Shown in pieces: positions 16,901-25,506 of a stretch of 29,582 bases of DNA. Within the stretch, counting starts at the first letter, position 1. Every line of letters begins with the position of its first letter. The translations under genes were made by a program, and so were the position numbers. This DNA is from Stramenopiles sp. TOSAG23-3 (lineage: Eukaryota; Sar): assembly GCA_900128585.1 (NCBI GenBank), contig LT642193.1:1-29582 (forward strand), in the 5' to 3' direction. The notes below the pieces were generated by a model. It saw nothing but the letters and a program-made list of their open reading frames with translations, made no database searches and had not been told where the DNA came from.

Positions 16901-18767
16901 CCTGAAACACGGCAACGAACGCCCACCAGAAGCTGTCGAAGTGGGCCTTTGGCTTGTCCGCGGGGGTTTCCCCGTAGTACTCGTACTTCATCCTGCCACC
17001 GAACAGCTGCATTCCGAGCAGCGTGAAGATGAACATGACGACGATCAGAAGGATGGCAGCGTTCGTCACGTCGATGACGGACTGCATGATGGTGACCAGC
17101 AGCTTCTGGAGCTCGACCCAGGACCGCGCCAGCTTGAACACCCGGAGGAGGCGAAAGGACCGGAGGGCGGACAGGCCGCTCTTCTTCGACGCCCCGCCGG
17201 ACGAGAGGGCGATCATCTCGATGACGAACTCAACGACGCTGATGATTACGATGACGCAATCGAACACGTTGAATGCGTCCTTGGCGTACTCCCGGAGGCC
17301 GAGGCCGACCCATTTCAGAAGCATCTCCAGCAAGAAGACGGTGAAGAAAATGTAGTTGAAGTACTTCAGGACCAACTTCAGCTCGTCCGGCATGGAGTAA
17401 AACTCCAGGCCGAGGGAGATGGTGTTCAGGATGATCATGAGCGTGATGAAGTGCCCGAACAATGGCTGGTTGACAAGCTTGTTGCAGGCTTTCACGATCG
17501 GGTTGTCCGACCACGGCGGGACGATCCTCTTCCCGCCGTCTTCGCCCTCCCCCTCGGCCCCGACGCCGTCGCTCGCGACGGGCACGGTGACCGTGGGCTC
17601 CGGGAGGCCGCTGTCCTGGCGCTCTTTCTTCTCCTTCTCGTCCTTCTCGTCCTGCTCGGCCTTCTCGGCCTTCTCGGCGGCCTCCATCCGCTCCTTGTTC
17701 TTCGTGTCCGCGGCCTCGTACTCGTCCCAAATGACGGCCATGGCCAAGTTCATGACGAAGAAGGAGCCGAAGACGACGAGGAGCACAAAGTACGTCGACA
17801 CGAGCCAGTTCGCCCCGAAGGAGTGGTAGAGGGCGTACATGACGTCGACCCAGCCCTCGAGCGTGACGCTAGTGAAGACGGTGATGATGCCGTCGCCGAT
17901 GTTGTCGAACGACCCGGCGCCAAAGTTCGGGTTCTCGTACTGCATGCACTCCCCGACCTGGAACTCGGTGCCGTTCCACCGGGTGCCACAGCTGGACCCG
18001 TCCATGGGCTGCGTGCACTTTCCCGTGCTTTTTCCGCCCGGGCACTGGAACGCGCAAAACTCCCCGTCGGCGACGAGCCAGACGGTCTCGTTCGCAAAGA
18101 CGTTGGTGGTGTTGTAGAAGCACCGGGACTTGAGGACGCCGCCCCAGAGCTGCACCCCGATGATCCCGAACACGAAGAAGAAGAACCCGGAGAGGAGCCC
18201 GACCCCGCTCAGGGAGGGGATCGAGGACATCATGGAGACCACAATGACCCGCATCCCTGGGACGGTCGTCATGGTCTTCAACGGTCGAAGGACACGAAAC
18301 GTACGTAGCCCGGAGAGGTTCCCGCCGAGGCCGGCGAGGCCGATGTACCCGATGATGACGACGAGGAAGTCGAGCCAGTTCCAAGCGTTCCGGAGGTACG
18401 TGTTTTTCCCGACGAAAAACCCTTGGGTGATGATCTTGAGCACGGCCTCGATGGTGAACAGGACCAGGAAGATGAGCTCCGCCATGGCCATGACCTGCTG
18501 CAGCGCCGAGTTGGGGTCGGTGTCCAACGGGTCGTCCGCGGCGAGGAACCCACAGTTGGCGACGATCAAGGTAATGATGATCCGGTCGAACCATTTGTTG
18601 TGAACGATCTGTATGACCTGCTTCCTTGGGAACGACTCCTTGTGCAGCACGTAGAACGCCCTCGGGCAGTAGTCCGGGATCGCAACGGGCGCCTTTTCGC
18701 CCGGCTTTAAATTGGAGAAGGGGACGCCAAGGCGGGCCTTTACGTCCACGTTCGTCCGTTCCGTCAT
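13959..18767 (-). CDS. four-domain voltage-gated calcium channel alpha-1 subunit homologue
   Basis: A 1602-residue pore-forming subunit of the Cav/Nav superfamily, uninterrupted over 4.8 kb. Four six-helix repeats lie at about 50-350, 430-682, 762-1097 and 1155-1405. Voltage-sensor S4 helices carry regularly spaced Arg/Lys: LRTFRVLRPLK, LRSFRLLRVFK, LRSLRALRALKPLRVVRK and LRIVRVARIFRLVR. The four pore residues are Glu: TLEGW (304), TGENW (627), SGEMW (1033) and TGESF (1337). This EEEE ring predicts Ca2+ selectivity. The I-II linker (350-420) is a Glu/Lys coiled coil; the II-III linker is acidic then Pro/Gly/Ala-rich. The C-terminus has the family's EF-hand-like segment (FQDAWAFYDHNANKWIDVKH, from about 1424). 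The classical IQ calmodulin site is not obvious. Location is predicted as plasma or ciliary membrane. Confidence 0.94.
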   Translation of the reverse strand: MTERTNVDVKARLGVPFSNLKPGEKAPVAIPDYCPRAFYVLHKESFPRKQVIQIVHNKWFDRIIITLIVANCGFLAADDPLDTDPNSALQQVMAMAELIFLVLFTIEAVLKIITQGFFVGKNTYLRNAWNWLDFLVVIIGYIGLAGLGGNLSGLRTFRVLRPLKTMTTVPGMRVIVVSMMSSIPSLSGVGLLSGFFFFVFGIIGVQLWGGVLKSRCFYNTTNVFANETVWLVADGEFCAFQCPGGKSTGKCTQPMDGSSCGTRWNGTEFQVGECMQYENPNFGAGSFDNIGDGIITVFTSVTLEGWVDVMYALYHSFGANWLVSTYFVLLVVFGSFFVMNLAMAVIWDEYEAADTKNKERMEAAEKAEKAEQDEKDEKEKKERQDSGLPEPTVTVPVASDGVGAEGEGEDGGKRIVPPWSDNPIVKACNKLVNQPLFGHFITLMIILNTISLGLEFYSMPDELKLVLKYFNYIFFTVFLLEMLLKWVGLGLREYAKDAFNVFDCVIVIISVVEFVIEMIALSSGGASKKSGLSALRSFRLLRVFKLARSWVELQKLLVTIMQSVIDVTNAAILLIVVMFIFTLLGMQLFGGRMKYEYYGETPADKPKAHFDSFWWAFVAVFQVLTGENWNEIIFNTQHALKQDAEVANGGHYAMAIVYFVLLNVVGNFMILNLFLAILLSNFEGGDEEDEEEAETPEDKYKKTPQIDSAKVAPLPSGGPDAGAGAGSDATGQVDVMAREGSTNFFNAKEASFCFIKPDNPLRVTIFRLCDHQMFDNVIMFLIFVSTVMLCIDVPANGYCKTDELAKLYQVESCADFMGVMVTLDWIISILFGFEMVLKMIALGFAFHKGAYLRDGWNWLDFVIVIISFLSLAMAGDPGLKALRSLRALRALKPLRVVRKYPGLRLVVNAIFKSLPAIFNVTLVSMLFYAIFAILGVQMWMGGMKHCNDETIAEKADCVGSFNLTWDQCGWQPYPRLVEECQKDTWTVDSHPKFDIKGNVSARLFPRQWENVSPWNFDHIGNAMLTLFEVSSGEMWPDIMYDAVNVQGMDTPMYEYTADWPAKANPYFPAIYFIMAIVVIDFLMTNVFVGVVIDNYNEIKDEETGAALITNTQKQWLDMMRLLLAKGPELMMEAPISTAEDPSWKQSLAKLRKPFFYLVESKKFEMTIMTLIVANTFCLALRITPQEAVQDGLLATINLVFGIIFTIEMACKIIGLGMKQYLSTVWNRFDCFLVCASWVGMIFDVGQFATLLRIVRVARIFRLVRTSRSLLELFKTLVFALPAISNVGAVTILAFLIFSVLGMNLFAYVKPQELLNEDANFNSFDVAFMTLFRSSTGESFNGIMHDLMIEEPYCLKERLDITGCGVECDANCGAGSIIPPVFFVFFFVLLNFILLNLIVAIVLDTFGDTVRLNDNAVTEGHMESFQDAWAFYDHNANKWIDVKHLPELITKIEAPLGLQNKKDENGIVINDQSVLMTEAREWEQMLNIKVAKHDETLADNPEDVGPDGFCYEISFQETLQALALRAGKEFKFDFEQVPDKVKAQMTKEMDRKAAAQKSKAMKRKSVETIDLSSCLSHAEGKSSEGTAPPVAPAIENKPPEERN

Positions 18768-19761
18768 GGTGTCGCTGTTGTTACTGTTCTTCTTCCCACG
18801 AAGACTTTTACTACTGCGTGAAGTTTTGGCTGGTGCACTCTATTCTATGCGAGCTCCTGTCTCAAACAAATCGTATATATACACCACGTCTACGCACACG
18901 CACACAAACAATTCTACAAAGACAACAACAACAAAAGGCAATTCGTTCCTAGTCTCCGAGGTTGGTACGTGAATGAACCTTTACACACTACTAGACAAAG
19001 TTGGTGTGAATCTCACTCTCTCTCTCTCTCTGTCTATCTGTCGTAAACTTTTGAAACGAAATGGAAGTCTGAAGGAAACCTGAAAACTTTGTTAAATTGA
19101 CAAAATAGAAGTGAACCGAACACATCTAATCCAACAAACCAATAAGTTACAATCTGAAAGCAAATGTTTCCCTTCTTCCCCATTGTGTAAATAAACTTAC
19201 TTTCTTTGGTAGGACCATGTTAGATTGTGCTTAAGTTAATTCAGGTTAAAAGCACTTGGAAGATTAAAAAATAAAATTTATTGTAATGATACAACCATAT
19301 TAAATAGGAGTACGTTAGAGTAAAAAAGAAAAGCATTCGTTTTTATGAGATAATGAGGTCTATGAATATATAGACATAGCATAGAAAGTATAAATAGAAA
19401 AATGGAGAAAAAAGAAAGAAATAATTAATTTTCTTATTTTCTTTATCAAATGGTAAATATTTAGTACCGTTTTATAAAATCGTTATGTATACATTTAAAA
19501 CGTACTTATATATAATTCAAATTGACTATATATTACATTACCCAATGGATGGAATACATCAATTACAATACCCATAGAGAAACATCGATTTTTTATAACT
19601 ACCTTAATAATCAAAATAAATGAAGAAAGCCAACTGATAAAAAAATTAAAGAAAATTTGCAACGGGCAGTTTTAGTTTTTAAGTACAATGAAAGAATAAT
19701 AAAATAAATAGGTGAAAGGGAATAATGATGGATTTTACATGGTTGCTATGTATATGTATGA

Positions 19762-19784
19762 GTGAATCAATACGATTGGTTCAC
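19762..19784. repeat. 10-pair hairpin with three-base loop
   Basis: GTGAATCAAT-ACG-ATTGGTTCAC pairs over ten positions, with one G-T wobble as RNA. No transcript or function can be inferred. Confidence 0.6.
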
Positions 19785-20009
19785 CTTATTTCCTCCTTGT
19801 AAAAAAAATGTACGTTGGGTAGCTTTTTTCTTTTCTGTAATTAAATTGGTATGGATTGAATACTTAAAGTACTACAAAGTAATATTCTGTTGTTTTTAAA
19901 GTTATATTCTAAGGTATGTGAAGTCGATTACAAGGCAAAACACAGTACTCCTCTTTCTTATAATTTTAATTTAGATTTAGAATTTAGATTTAGATTTAGA
20001 AGAGGAAGT

Positions 20010-20126
20010 CTTCTCTTTCTTCTTTCTTCTTTCTTCTTTCTTCTTTCTTCTTTCTTCTTCATTCTTCTTCTTCTTCTTTCTTCTTCTTCTTCTTTTTCTT
20101 CTTCCCTTTTTTTTCTTCTTTCTTAT
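20010..20126. repeat. CTT/CTTT microsatellite
   Basis: An almost pure T/C tract of TTCTTTC and TTC units follows a short run of TTTAGA units. Its translation is a hydrophobic Ser/Leu/Phe low-complexity string and is not a gene. Confidence 0.88.
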
Positions 20127-20866
20127 AAGTCAGCCATCCGCGGGTGAAGAAAGAAATTAACTATTATATTGATATTCGTACGTAGTCTATAATTAATACA
20201 AATACAGTTTAGTTTGTAAAAGCATATCTAAAAATAAGCTCTAAGCCATCCATTTTTTTATAGTATTATATAATAGACTAGTATAGTATAGCGTCTACAC
20301 ACTACTTAAAATATAAAAAATCTATTTTAAATTATATATAAATAAAGGAGAGAGAGAGAGTGAATAGAGGAAGAAGTATTAAAAAATCTGTTGGAGTTGA
20401 TTCGTTTCGATTTTATTTTACAAGAAAATGGTCATTTTTCTTTTTAGTTTATTTAGATGATAAATAGGTATTTTTATTGACATACGATTATGATAGATTG
20501 ATAGAGAATTCGAGAGGGGAAAAAAGAGCTTTAAAAGATACATCCGTCAAAAAAAACACCCCAACTGGCCACCAACGTCTCTCTGGGGTCAAGTCAAACA
20601 AAAGGAAGGTCAAAAAGGTCAGGCGTTTGGATGAGTCATATATTCGTAGTACGTATATCTATCTATAAATAAACTTAATAGAGAGGCAGCAGAGGGAAAG
20701 AGTGAGAGAGGAAAAGGTGAAGTTATAATTAATTGGTCATGGTCAGGTCATTTTAATCATTCGCCCGATTATATGAGTGAGAGTGAAATGCCCTTTTGCT
20801 TCCTTTCCACTTCTCTGCTTCTCTATATTGTTCCTTCCTTATAATATATTAGCTAAGCTAACATTG

Positions 20867-20889
20867 TGAGTTGTGAGATTCACAGCTCA
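20867..20889. repeat. second 10-pair hairpin with three-base loop
   Basis: TGAGTTGTGA-GAT-TCACAGCTCA pairs over ten positions with one G-T wobble, the same architecture as the hairpin 1.1 kb upstream but a different sequence. Confidence 0.6.
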
Positions 20890-21290
20890 AGCAAGCGTCA
20901 TCTTTTCCGAGGCCCGAGGCCGCCCCTACTGACTGTGTTAGTCGTATATTATTATCTTAAATTATAATTATTATGTATTATTGGTATTAGAGACGACTAT
21001 TATTATTATATTATAATTCAATATTAAATAATAAAAAAAAAAGGTAAATTTGTTTTCAAAGAAAAGTACCCGTACCGTACAGAACCAAACTTTAGTAGTG
21101 ATGATAAAATTAATTATTATTATATTTATAGACGACTATCATTTCTTCTTTTTTAAATTAGTCATCCGTACGATTGGTGTTCATCCATGTCATGTTTTTG
21201 TGCTGTTAGCTGAACGCAGCCTTTCTTTTATTTGGCATTTTCTGCGCGTTCAATTCGGTTTCGGAGAGTTAAAAAAATTCTGTGACTTCT

Positions 21291-22397
21291 ATGGATACTT
21301 CGAATATACATAATGGCTTCCTCCCCCGTTTGTCAGCCAATAAAAGATTTTTGTTCGTAGTCCTGTTCAGCCTGTTGGCCCTATTATTTATGAGAAAAAC
21401 AGCTTGGCTGCAGCGTGTTGAAATTCAGGGGAATGAAAACAGGGCATTCAGATTCACAGGGCAATGCACAGAGTCTGCGACGAATACATCTGTAACCCAA
21501 CCCTTTGGACGTTGGGTTGCTGACTTGCCACCTAGATTTGGTCCATCCTGCCACGGCGCCAACGAACGATACGACCGGTGCTGCAAGAGTGTCCGGCTTG
21601 GTTGGCACTACATCACCTCCCTGCCTACACCAAATATGTCGAGAATTCTGCAAAACCGACGGTTTGCATTTGCAGGCGATAGCCTCTGCGGTCAGGTGCA
21701 CAAGTACCTCTATCGCAATCTGCCGAACCCCGTCATTTTGGTCGATACGACCAAAAACATAGCCGATTTCCACCAGACATTAATAGACGGAACACCGAGT
21801 ATGTCATTTTTTGTGCCATCATTCAATGCTACTTTCAACCTTTACTCTTTGCATTACCGGGACGAGCACCCGCAGTCGCACGATGTCACCGGTGGGGTCG
21901 ACTTTACAATGCTGAAGTCGATCCTAACTCTAAACGATGTGATTTTGGTTCACTACAACGTGCACTTCAATGCAGGCCAGCAAACGGCCTTTGACTCAGC
22001 GACATTGCGTACAATACGCATCCTCAAAACGATCAACAGTGCACGGCCACGACGAAAATTGGGGCTCATGGCAGAGGCTTTACCGCAGCACTTCAGTTCG
22101 GCCGATGGCAGTGGGGAATACGAGAGCAAGCGTGATGGCAACTGCTCAGCGTTGAGGGATGGTTATATAAGTTGGAGAGTTTGCGCCCTGCGAAGGATCG
22201 CTCGCAACGAGAGGTTCGATCCATGGGTTGTCTCGCTCTGGAACATTGGATCTCGACTGCCCGGCCTTCACGTTAAGCCAAGCGACTGCACCCACTGGTG
22301 CACCGGCAGCGCCATGAACACATTCTACCAAACACTATTTGACCCTGTCCTGCGGCGCATTTCTCAGCATCTACCGCTGAACCATTCCCGCAAATAA
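21291..22397 (+). CDS. PC-esterase / trichome-birefringence-like (TBL) acyltransferase, type II membrane protein
   Basis: PC-esterase-domain proteins of the TBL type transfer or remove O-acetyl groups on cell-wall or Golgi polysaccharides. In this 368-residue protein a short N-terminal segment and one signal-anchor helix (about 18-34, RFLFVVLFSLLALLF) imply a lumenal catalytic domain. Both signature blocks are visible: the GDS nucleophile motif RRFAFAGDSLCGQ (Ser131) and the D-x-x-H motif near the C-terminus, SDCTHWCTGS (Asp332, His335), followed by the usual FYQTLF. EALPQHF matches the family's central PQHF block. Paired cysteines (CHGANERYDRCCK) suit an oxidised lumenal fold. The start is the first ATG in frame. 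The TAA stop lies within AATAAA, and the next gene begins 37 bases later on the same strand. Confidence 0.85.
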   Translation: MDTSNIHNGFLPRLSANKRFLFVVLFSLLALLFMRKTAWLQRVEIQGNENRAFRFTGQCTESATNTSVTQPFGRWVADLPPRFGPSCHGANERYDRCCKSVRLGWHYITSLPTPNMSRILQNRRFAFAGDSLCGQVHKYLYRNLPNPVILVDTTKNIADFHQTLIDGTPSMSFFVPSFNATFNLYSLHYRDEHPQSHDVTGGVDFTMLKSILTLNDVILVHYNVHFNAGQQTAFDSATLRTIRILKTINSARPRRKLGLMAEALPQHFSSADGSGEYESKRDGNCSALRDGYISWRVCALRRIARNERFDPWVVSLWNIGSRLPGLHVKPSDCTHWCTGSAMNTFYQTLFDPVLRRISQHLPLNHSRK

Positions 22398-22398
22398 A
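22393..22398 (+). terminator. AATAAA overlapping the esterase stop codon
   Basis: CGC AAA TAA AAT places AATAAA across the stop codon. If used as a polyadenylation signal, the 3' UTR would be very short and would overlap the neighbouring gene's 5' end. The evidence is the motif only. Confidence 0.3.
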
Positions 22399-22434
22399 AT
22401 CAAATTATATTATAATAACAATACTAGGCGATAG

Positions 22435-23091
22435 ATGATAGACTCTACTATAAGGTGCGGGTCGCTCGACGCAACCGGGGGGGTGTTGTTAAACATGCTA
22501 CCACCATGGATAGCGCAACACACCAAATCAGCGTACTTGATTTTAGCATTTGTGCTTGTCTGGTTCATCGTTGCATCCGTTGGTGCTCTGAAATTGATGG
22601 AAATGAGTAAAGAAGAAAGGGGGCAATATATAGGAGAGGGCTGTGCGGCGCTGTTCTGTTGTTGCCTTTGTGCAAAGTGCTGCAGCGAAGAGGACGATGC
22701 CATGCGTCCTAGACTTAACAACCAAACTTACAACTGCGGCGGGTGCAACTGTGCCGGTGGTGGTGGTGGTGACTGTAGCGGGGGTGCTAACTGTAGCGGG
22801 GGTGGTGACTGTAGCGGAGGGGCAGAAGGGCTCCCTGTTCTTCTCATGGCATTGGTCGCAGTGGCCCTCGCGTTTATCTTCCTTTCCTTCTTTATGGGCT
22901 TCTTGATCATGGTCGGTTTATTTTTCAAGATGATTCAAAATCATTTCACCCGTATTAAGCGAAAGGAGCTGGTAAAACAGTTCACAATTATGGATTGTGA
23001 GAGCATACAGATCTCACCCGATGAAGACGGAAGGGGTTCGTTGCCTCCTGATTACGATGATTCCGTGCTTAGGGAATTCAACATAATTTAA
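22435..23091 (+). CDS. Cys/Gly-rich membrane protein, unknown function
   Basis: A 218-residue protein of no family I recognise. One transmembrane helix lies at about 32-52 (AYLILAFVLVWFIVASVGAL). A cysteine cluster follows (CAALFCCCLCAKCC, 70-83), typical of palmitoylation or metal binding. Next comes a Gly/Cys-rich tandem segment (100-130) built from CSGG and CSGGG units. A long hydrophobic stretch (133-166) is next, one long helix or two short ones. The polar C-tail contains ESIQISPDEDGRGSLPPDYD, an acidic/Pro segment resembling sorting or WW-binding tails (PPDY). The ATG at 22435 is used; another at 22495 is possible. It is 37 bases after the esterase gene, which suggests a shared or overlapping transcript but does not prove it. 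Confidence 0.68.
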   Translation: MIDSTIRCGSLDATGGVLLNMLPPWIAQHTKSAYLILAFVLVWFIVASVGALKLMEMSKEERGQYIGEGCAALFCCCLCAKCCSEEDDAMRPRLNNQTYNCGGCNCAGGGGGDCSGGANCSGGGDCSGGAEGLPVLLMALVAVALAFIFLSFFMGFLIMVGLFFKMIQNHFTRIKRKELVKQFTIMDCESIQISPDEDGRGSLPPDYDDSVLREFNII

Positions 23092-23769
23092 ATCCTTTGT
23101 GCCGTTTGAGGTTAGATTTCATCACCTAAATTTAAAAAAAAAACTAATGATATCACCTAAATTTACACAGAAATGATTTTTTTTTATTAAAAGGCATATA
23201 CACGCTCCTCCACAAATTTAATAATAATAATAAAAACAATTTTAATAGAATAAAAATATGTTAGTTATAATCAATCATCTCTCTCCTTTTTTTTTTAGTT
23301 ATTATTCTTTTCTTCATTTTTTATCAGTTGGTTGTTTTTTAGTTTATTATTTATTATTTATTTATTGTGATGATGATGATGGCGGTGTGGCAGTTATTCA
23401 ATATAATATAGACATAGCATAGAATAATATGAGATTTTTATTATTATTGTTTGCTCCTCTGCTATTCTGAAATTTTTCGTTTTCGTTTTCTTTCTTACTC
23501 TCTTCTCCCTCATTCATTTTGTGTTCCTTTACACACATTCTTTCTTTCCCTCCTTTTGTTTTCTGTGGAAGGAACAATTTTGTCACCCGTCTTACGCAAC
23601 TGAAAAACACAGTGTGAGAACAACATTCCTTTGGCGAAGGACGATCGTTTCATTTCCCCTTGTCCTTTTTCCCGTCCATTTGGCAAACGAAGGAGGGTCG
23701 GCGCGTCCGTTCGTTCGGGTCTGAAAACGTCTCAACGGCGCCACCAAGAGTCTTCGCAATCGTCCCACC
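23092..23769. other. AT-rich spacer upstream of the IQ-motif gene
   Basis: No gene is seen. It includes a duplicated ATCACCTAAATTTA (near 23119 and 23151), a GATGATGATGATG run near 23369-23382, the TAGACATAGCATAG motif at 23409-23422 and a T/C-rich stretch at about 23468-23560. The last 130 bases before the ATG are more GC-rich and may be the 5' UTR. Confidence 0.5.
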
Positions 23770-25251
23770 ATGGCCAAGCCGATCCCTGCCTTCATGCTAA
23801 AGGGGCGGGAGGGGGACATGGCCATGGCAAGCATGCAGGGGGACGCCATAAAATCATTAGAAGATGCGAAGAAGGACAAAATACTTAGAGAGAAGCGTGA
23901 GACGGCAAAAATATGGATAAAGGACTTGCAGAAGTTTTACATCTCCCCGTACTTGACGTGCGGGGAGTGCAACACGGTATGCTTCATCAACGCGGTCCAG
24001 CTCGAAAAGGCCCTGGAGCGGAACACGGTCGTCTTCGACGACCTCTCCGCGGAGGACCAGAAGGAGTACAGCGAGGCGTCCCTGAACATAGAGGCGTTGC
24101 CCCCCTGCCCAGGGTGCAACCGGACGTACAAGTTTTTGGTAGGGGCCCACGACCTCTCGGCCATCATCAACATGGACAAGAAGGCCCAAGCGGAGCGGAA
24201 GCGGCAGGAGTTTCTGGCCTCGAGGCTGCTCCAGGCACGGATCCGTGGGATCTTCGCCCGGAAGGACGCCAAGCGCCGCGCGAAGGCGAAGGCCCTGTAC
24301 GCCCGACTGTTGAACCGTGCGGCCACCATTATCCAGACCCACTACCGGGGGCACCGGGCCCGCATCGTGGCCATCACCGAACGAGCGCTCGACCTGATCG
24401 ACAAGGCGCACCCGCGGCTCCTCAAGACCGCCATGTTCAACAAGTTTGGCTACAAGAAGGTCTTCTACTTCAAAAAGCGGACGGAGCAGAAGCTCTTGCA
24501 CGGCAACTATCGGGTGCTCATCGAGCGCCTGGGGAACCGGCCCCAAATGTACCAGGTCGAGTGGAGCATGCAGGAGATCGCCCGGCGAATCTTTCGCCTG
24601 CAGTGCAACTTTGCGATACGGATACAAAAGCTGGTCCGGGGGGTTATCGGGAGGAACTTCATCAGGTACTTTCGGATGGAGCGGGCGCGGCTGACCCGGA
24701 TTCAGACGAAAGGGGTGTTCGCCATCCAGCGCACGTACCGGGGCTGGTTTTTCAGGGAACGGTCGAAGGCCCACAAGCTGTCCAAGTGGAAGGACGAGAT
24801 GCGGAAGAAGTACAAGAAGGAGCGCCTGCAGAAGAAGGCGACCAAGTCGAAGCGGGAGGCCCGCGAGATGCTCATGAAGCGGTACAAGAAGGAGAAGCGG
24901 GAGGAGCGGTCGGCGAGGATGACGGGGAAGACCGTCTATGGCGAGGAGGGCGGGAAGCAGATGCTCGCTTTCAGCAAGTCGGCGTACGCGGACACCAAGC
25001 TTCAGGACCAAACGCGGTCGTGGCTCAGGGGCCGTCGGCGGGAAAAGTTGGGAGAGGTGCGGGGGATGGCCAAGCGGTTCGCGAGGCACCGGTTCATCCA
25101 GAAGAAAGAGGAGCAGGACAGCATCTTTGCGGGCTACTACAAGCCCGAGAAAGACGACCGGCGGCAGGAGTTTATGGGAAGGATAGAGGCGTTGAAAGCG
25201 CGGTTCAGCGTGATTGGCCCGGGAAAGTCGTACAAGGATCTGATCAAGTAA
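23770..25251 (+). CDS. IQ-motif protein with candidate zinc ribbon, probably calmodulin-binding
   Basis: A 493-residue basic protein starting at an ATG in an ACCATGG context. After a helical N-terminus (25-56), paired cysteines C64-x2-C67 (CGEC) and C113-x2-C116 (CPGC) look like a zinc ribbon. Four IQ-type calmodulin-binding segments follow: LLQARIRGIFARKDAKRR (143-160), AATIIQTHYRGHRAR (184-198), AIRIQKLVRGVIGRNF (282-297) and VFAIQRTYRGWFFRERS (316-332). A long Lys/Arg/Glu helix (335-405) and a basic C-terminal region follow. IQ-rich proteins of this build are often in cilia or centrosomes; that location is inferred. The orthologous family is not identified. Codon third positions are strongly GC, so antisense and alternative frames are also open; these are shadows. 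Confidence 0.86.
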   Translation: MAKPIPAFMLKGREGDMAMASMQGDAIKSLEDAKKDKILREKRETAKIWIKDLQKFYISPYLTCGECNTVCFINAVQLEKALERNTVVFDDLSAEDQKEYSEASLNIEALPPCPGCNRTYKFLVGAHDLSAIINMDKKAQAERKRQEFLASRLLQARIRGIFARKDAKRRAKAKALYARLLNRAATIIQTHYRGHRARIVAITERALDLIDKAHPRLLKTAMFNKFGYKKVFYFKKRTEQKLLHGNYRVLIERLGNRPQMYQVEWSMQEIARRIFRLQCNFAIRIQKLVRGVIGRNFIRYFRMERARLTRIQTKGVFAIQRTYRGWFFRERSKAHKLSKWKDEMRKKYKKERLQKKATKSKREAREMLMKRYKKEKREERSARMTGKTVYGEEGGKQMLAFSKSAYADTKLQDQTRSWLRGRRREKLGEVRGMAKRFARHRFIQKKEEQDSIFAGYYKPEKDDRRQEFMGRIEALKARFSVIGPGKSYKDLIK

Positions 25252-25293
25252 AGCTTCGGCCCCCAGAAGTTGTAAGCTTAATGGGAGAAGGAA

Positions 25294-25299
25294 AATAAA
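25294..25299 (+). terminator. candidate AATAAA signal after the IQ-motif gene
   Basis: AATAAA lies 43 bases after the stop in an A-rich convergent spacer; it is plausible but not distinctive. Confidence 0.35.
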
Positions 25300-25506
25300 T
25301 TGTATACACAGTACTTTGTACGTTTTAAGAAGAAAAAAAATTATTGAAGTACGTTTTAAAAATACAAATTTATAAAAGTATGTACGTTTTTTGTACGTTT
25401 CATATTACATAATTTGTTTTTTTTATAAGATCTAAATTTGATTTTGGAAATATTTTTTATATATCTTTATGCCAAAATCGCCTCTCACCAACTACCATAA
25501 CTATTT

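Larger units (their letters stand above)
18768..21290. other. 2.5 kb gene-poor AT-rich region
   Basis: No convincing gene. Contents are a CT run at 19011-19032 (upstream of the channel gene), a TAGACATAGCATAG motif (19371-19384) shared with two other sites, a hairpin at 19762-19784, short TTTAGA repeats around 19972-20000 running into a CTT microsatellite (about 20010-20126), a GA run at 20347-20360, a purine-rich stretch near 20680-20720 and a second hairpin at 20867-20889. Open frames here are short, AT-biased and lack family features. It must include promoters for the genes on both sides. Confidence 0.5.

Noticed and set aside
16815-18308. 497-codon open frame opposite the calcium channel gene
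   Set aside because: It is the complement of strongly GC3-biased channel codons. Its product is a repetitive Asp/Glu/His/Leu/Arg string with no domain, while the minus strand encodes a complete channel.
19972-20000. TTTAGA units considered as telomere-like repeat
   Set aside because: There are only a few imperfect units, lacking the usual G-rich run, adjoining an ordinary CTT microsatellite.
20477-20668. 63-codon plus-strand frame in the gene-poor region
   Set aside because: The composition is AT-biased and basic with no recognisable motif, there is no codon signature like the real genes, and no supporting context.
23857-25298. Long open frames on the minus strand and in another plus frame over the IQ-motif gene
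   Set aside because: High GC removes stop codons in all frames. Only the frame at 23770-25251 shows IQ motifs, ordered charge patterns and a good start.
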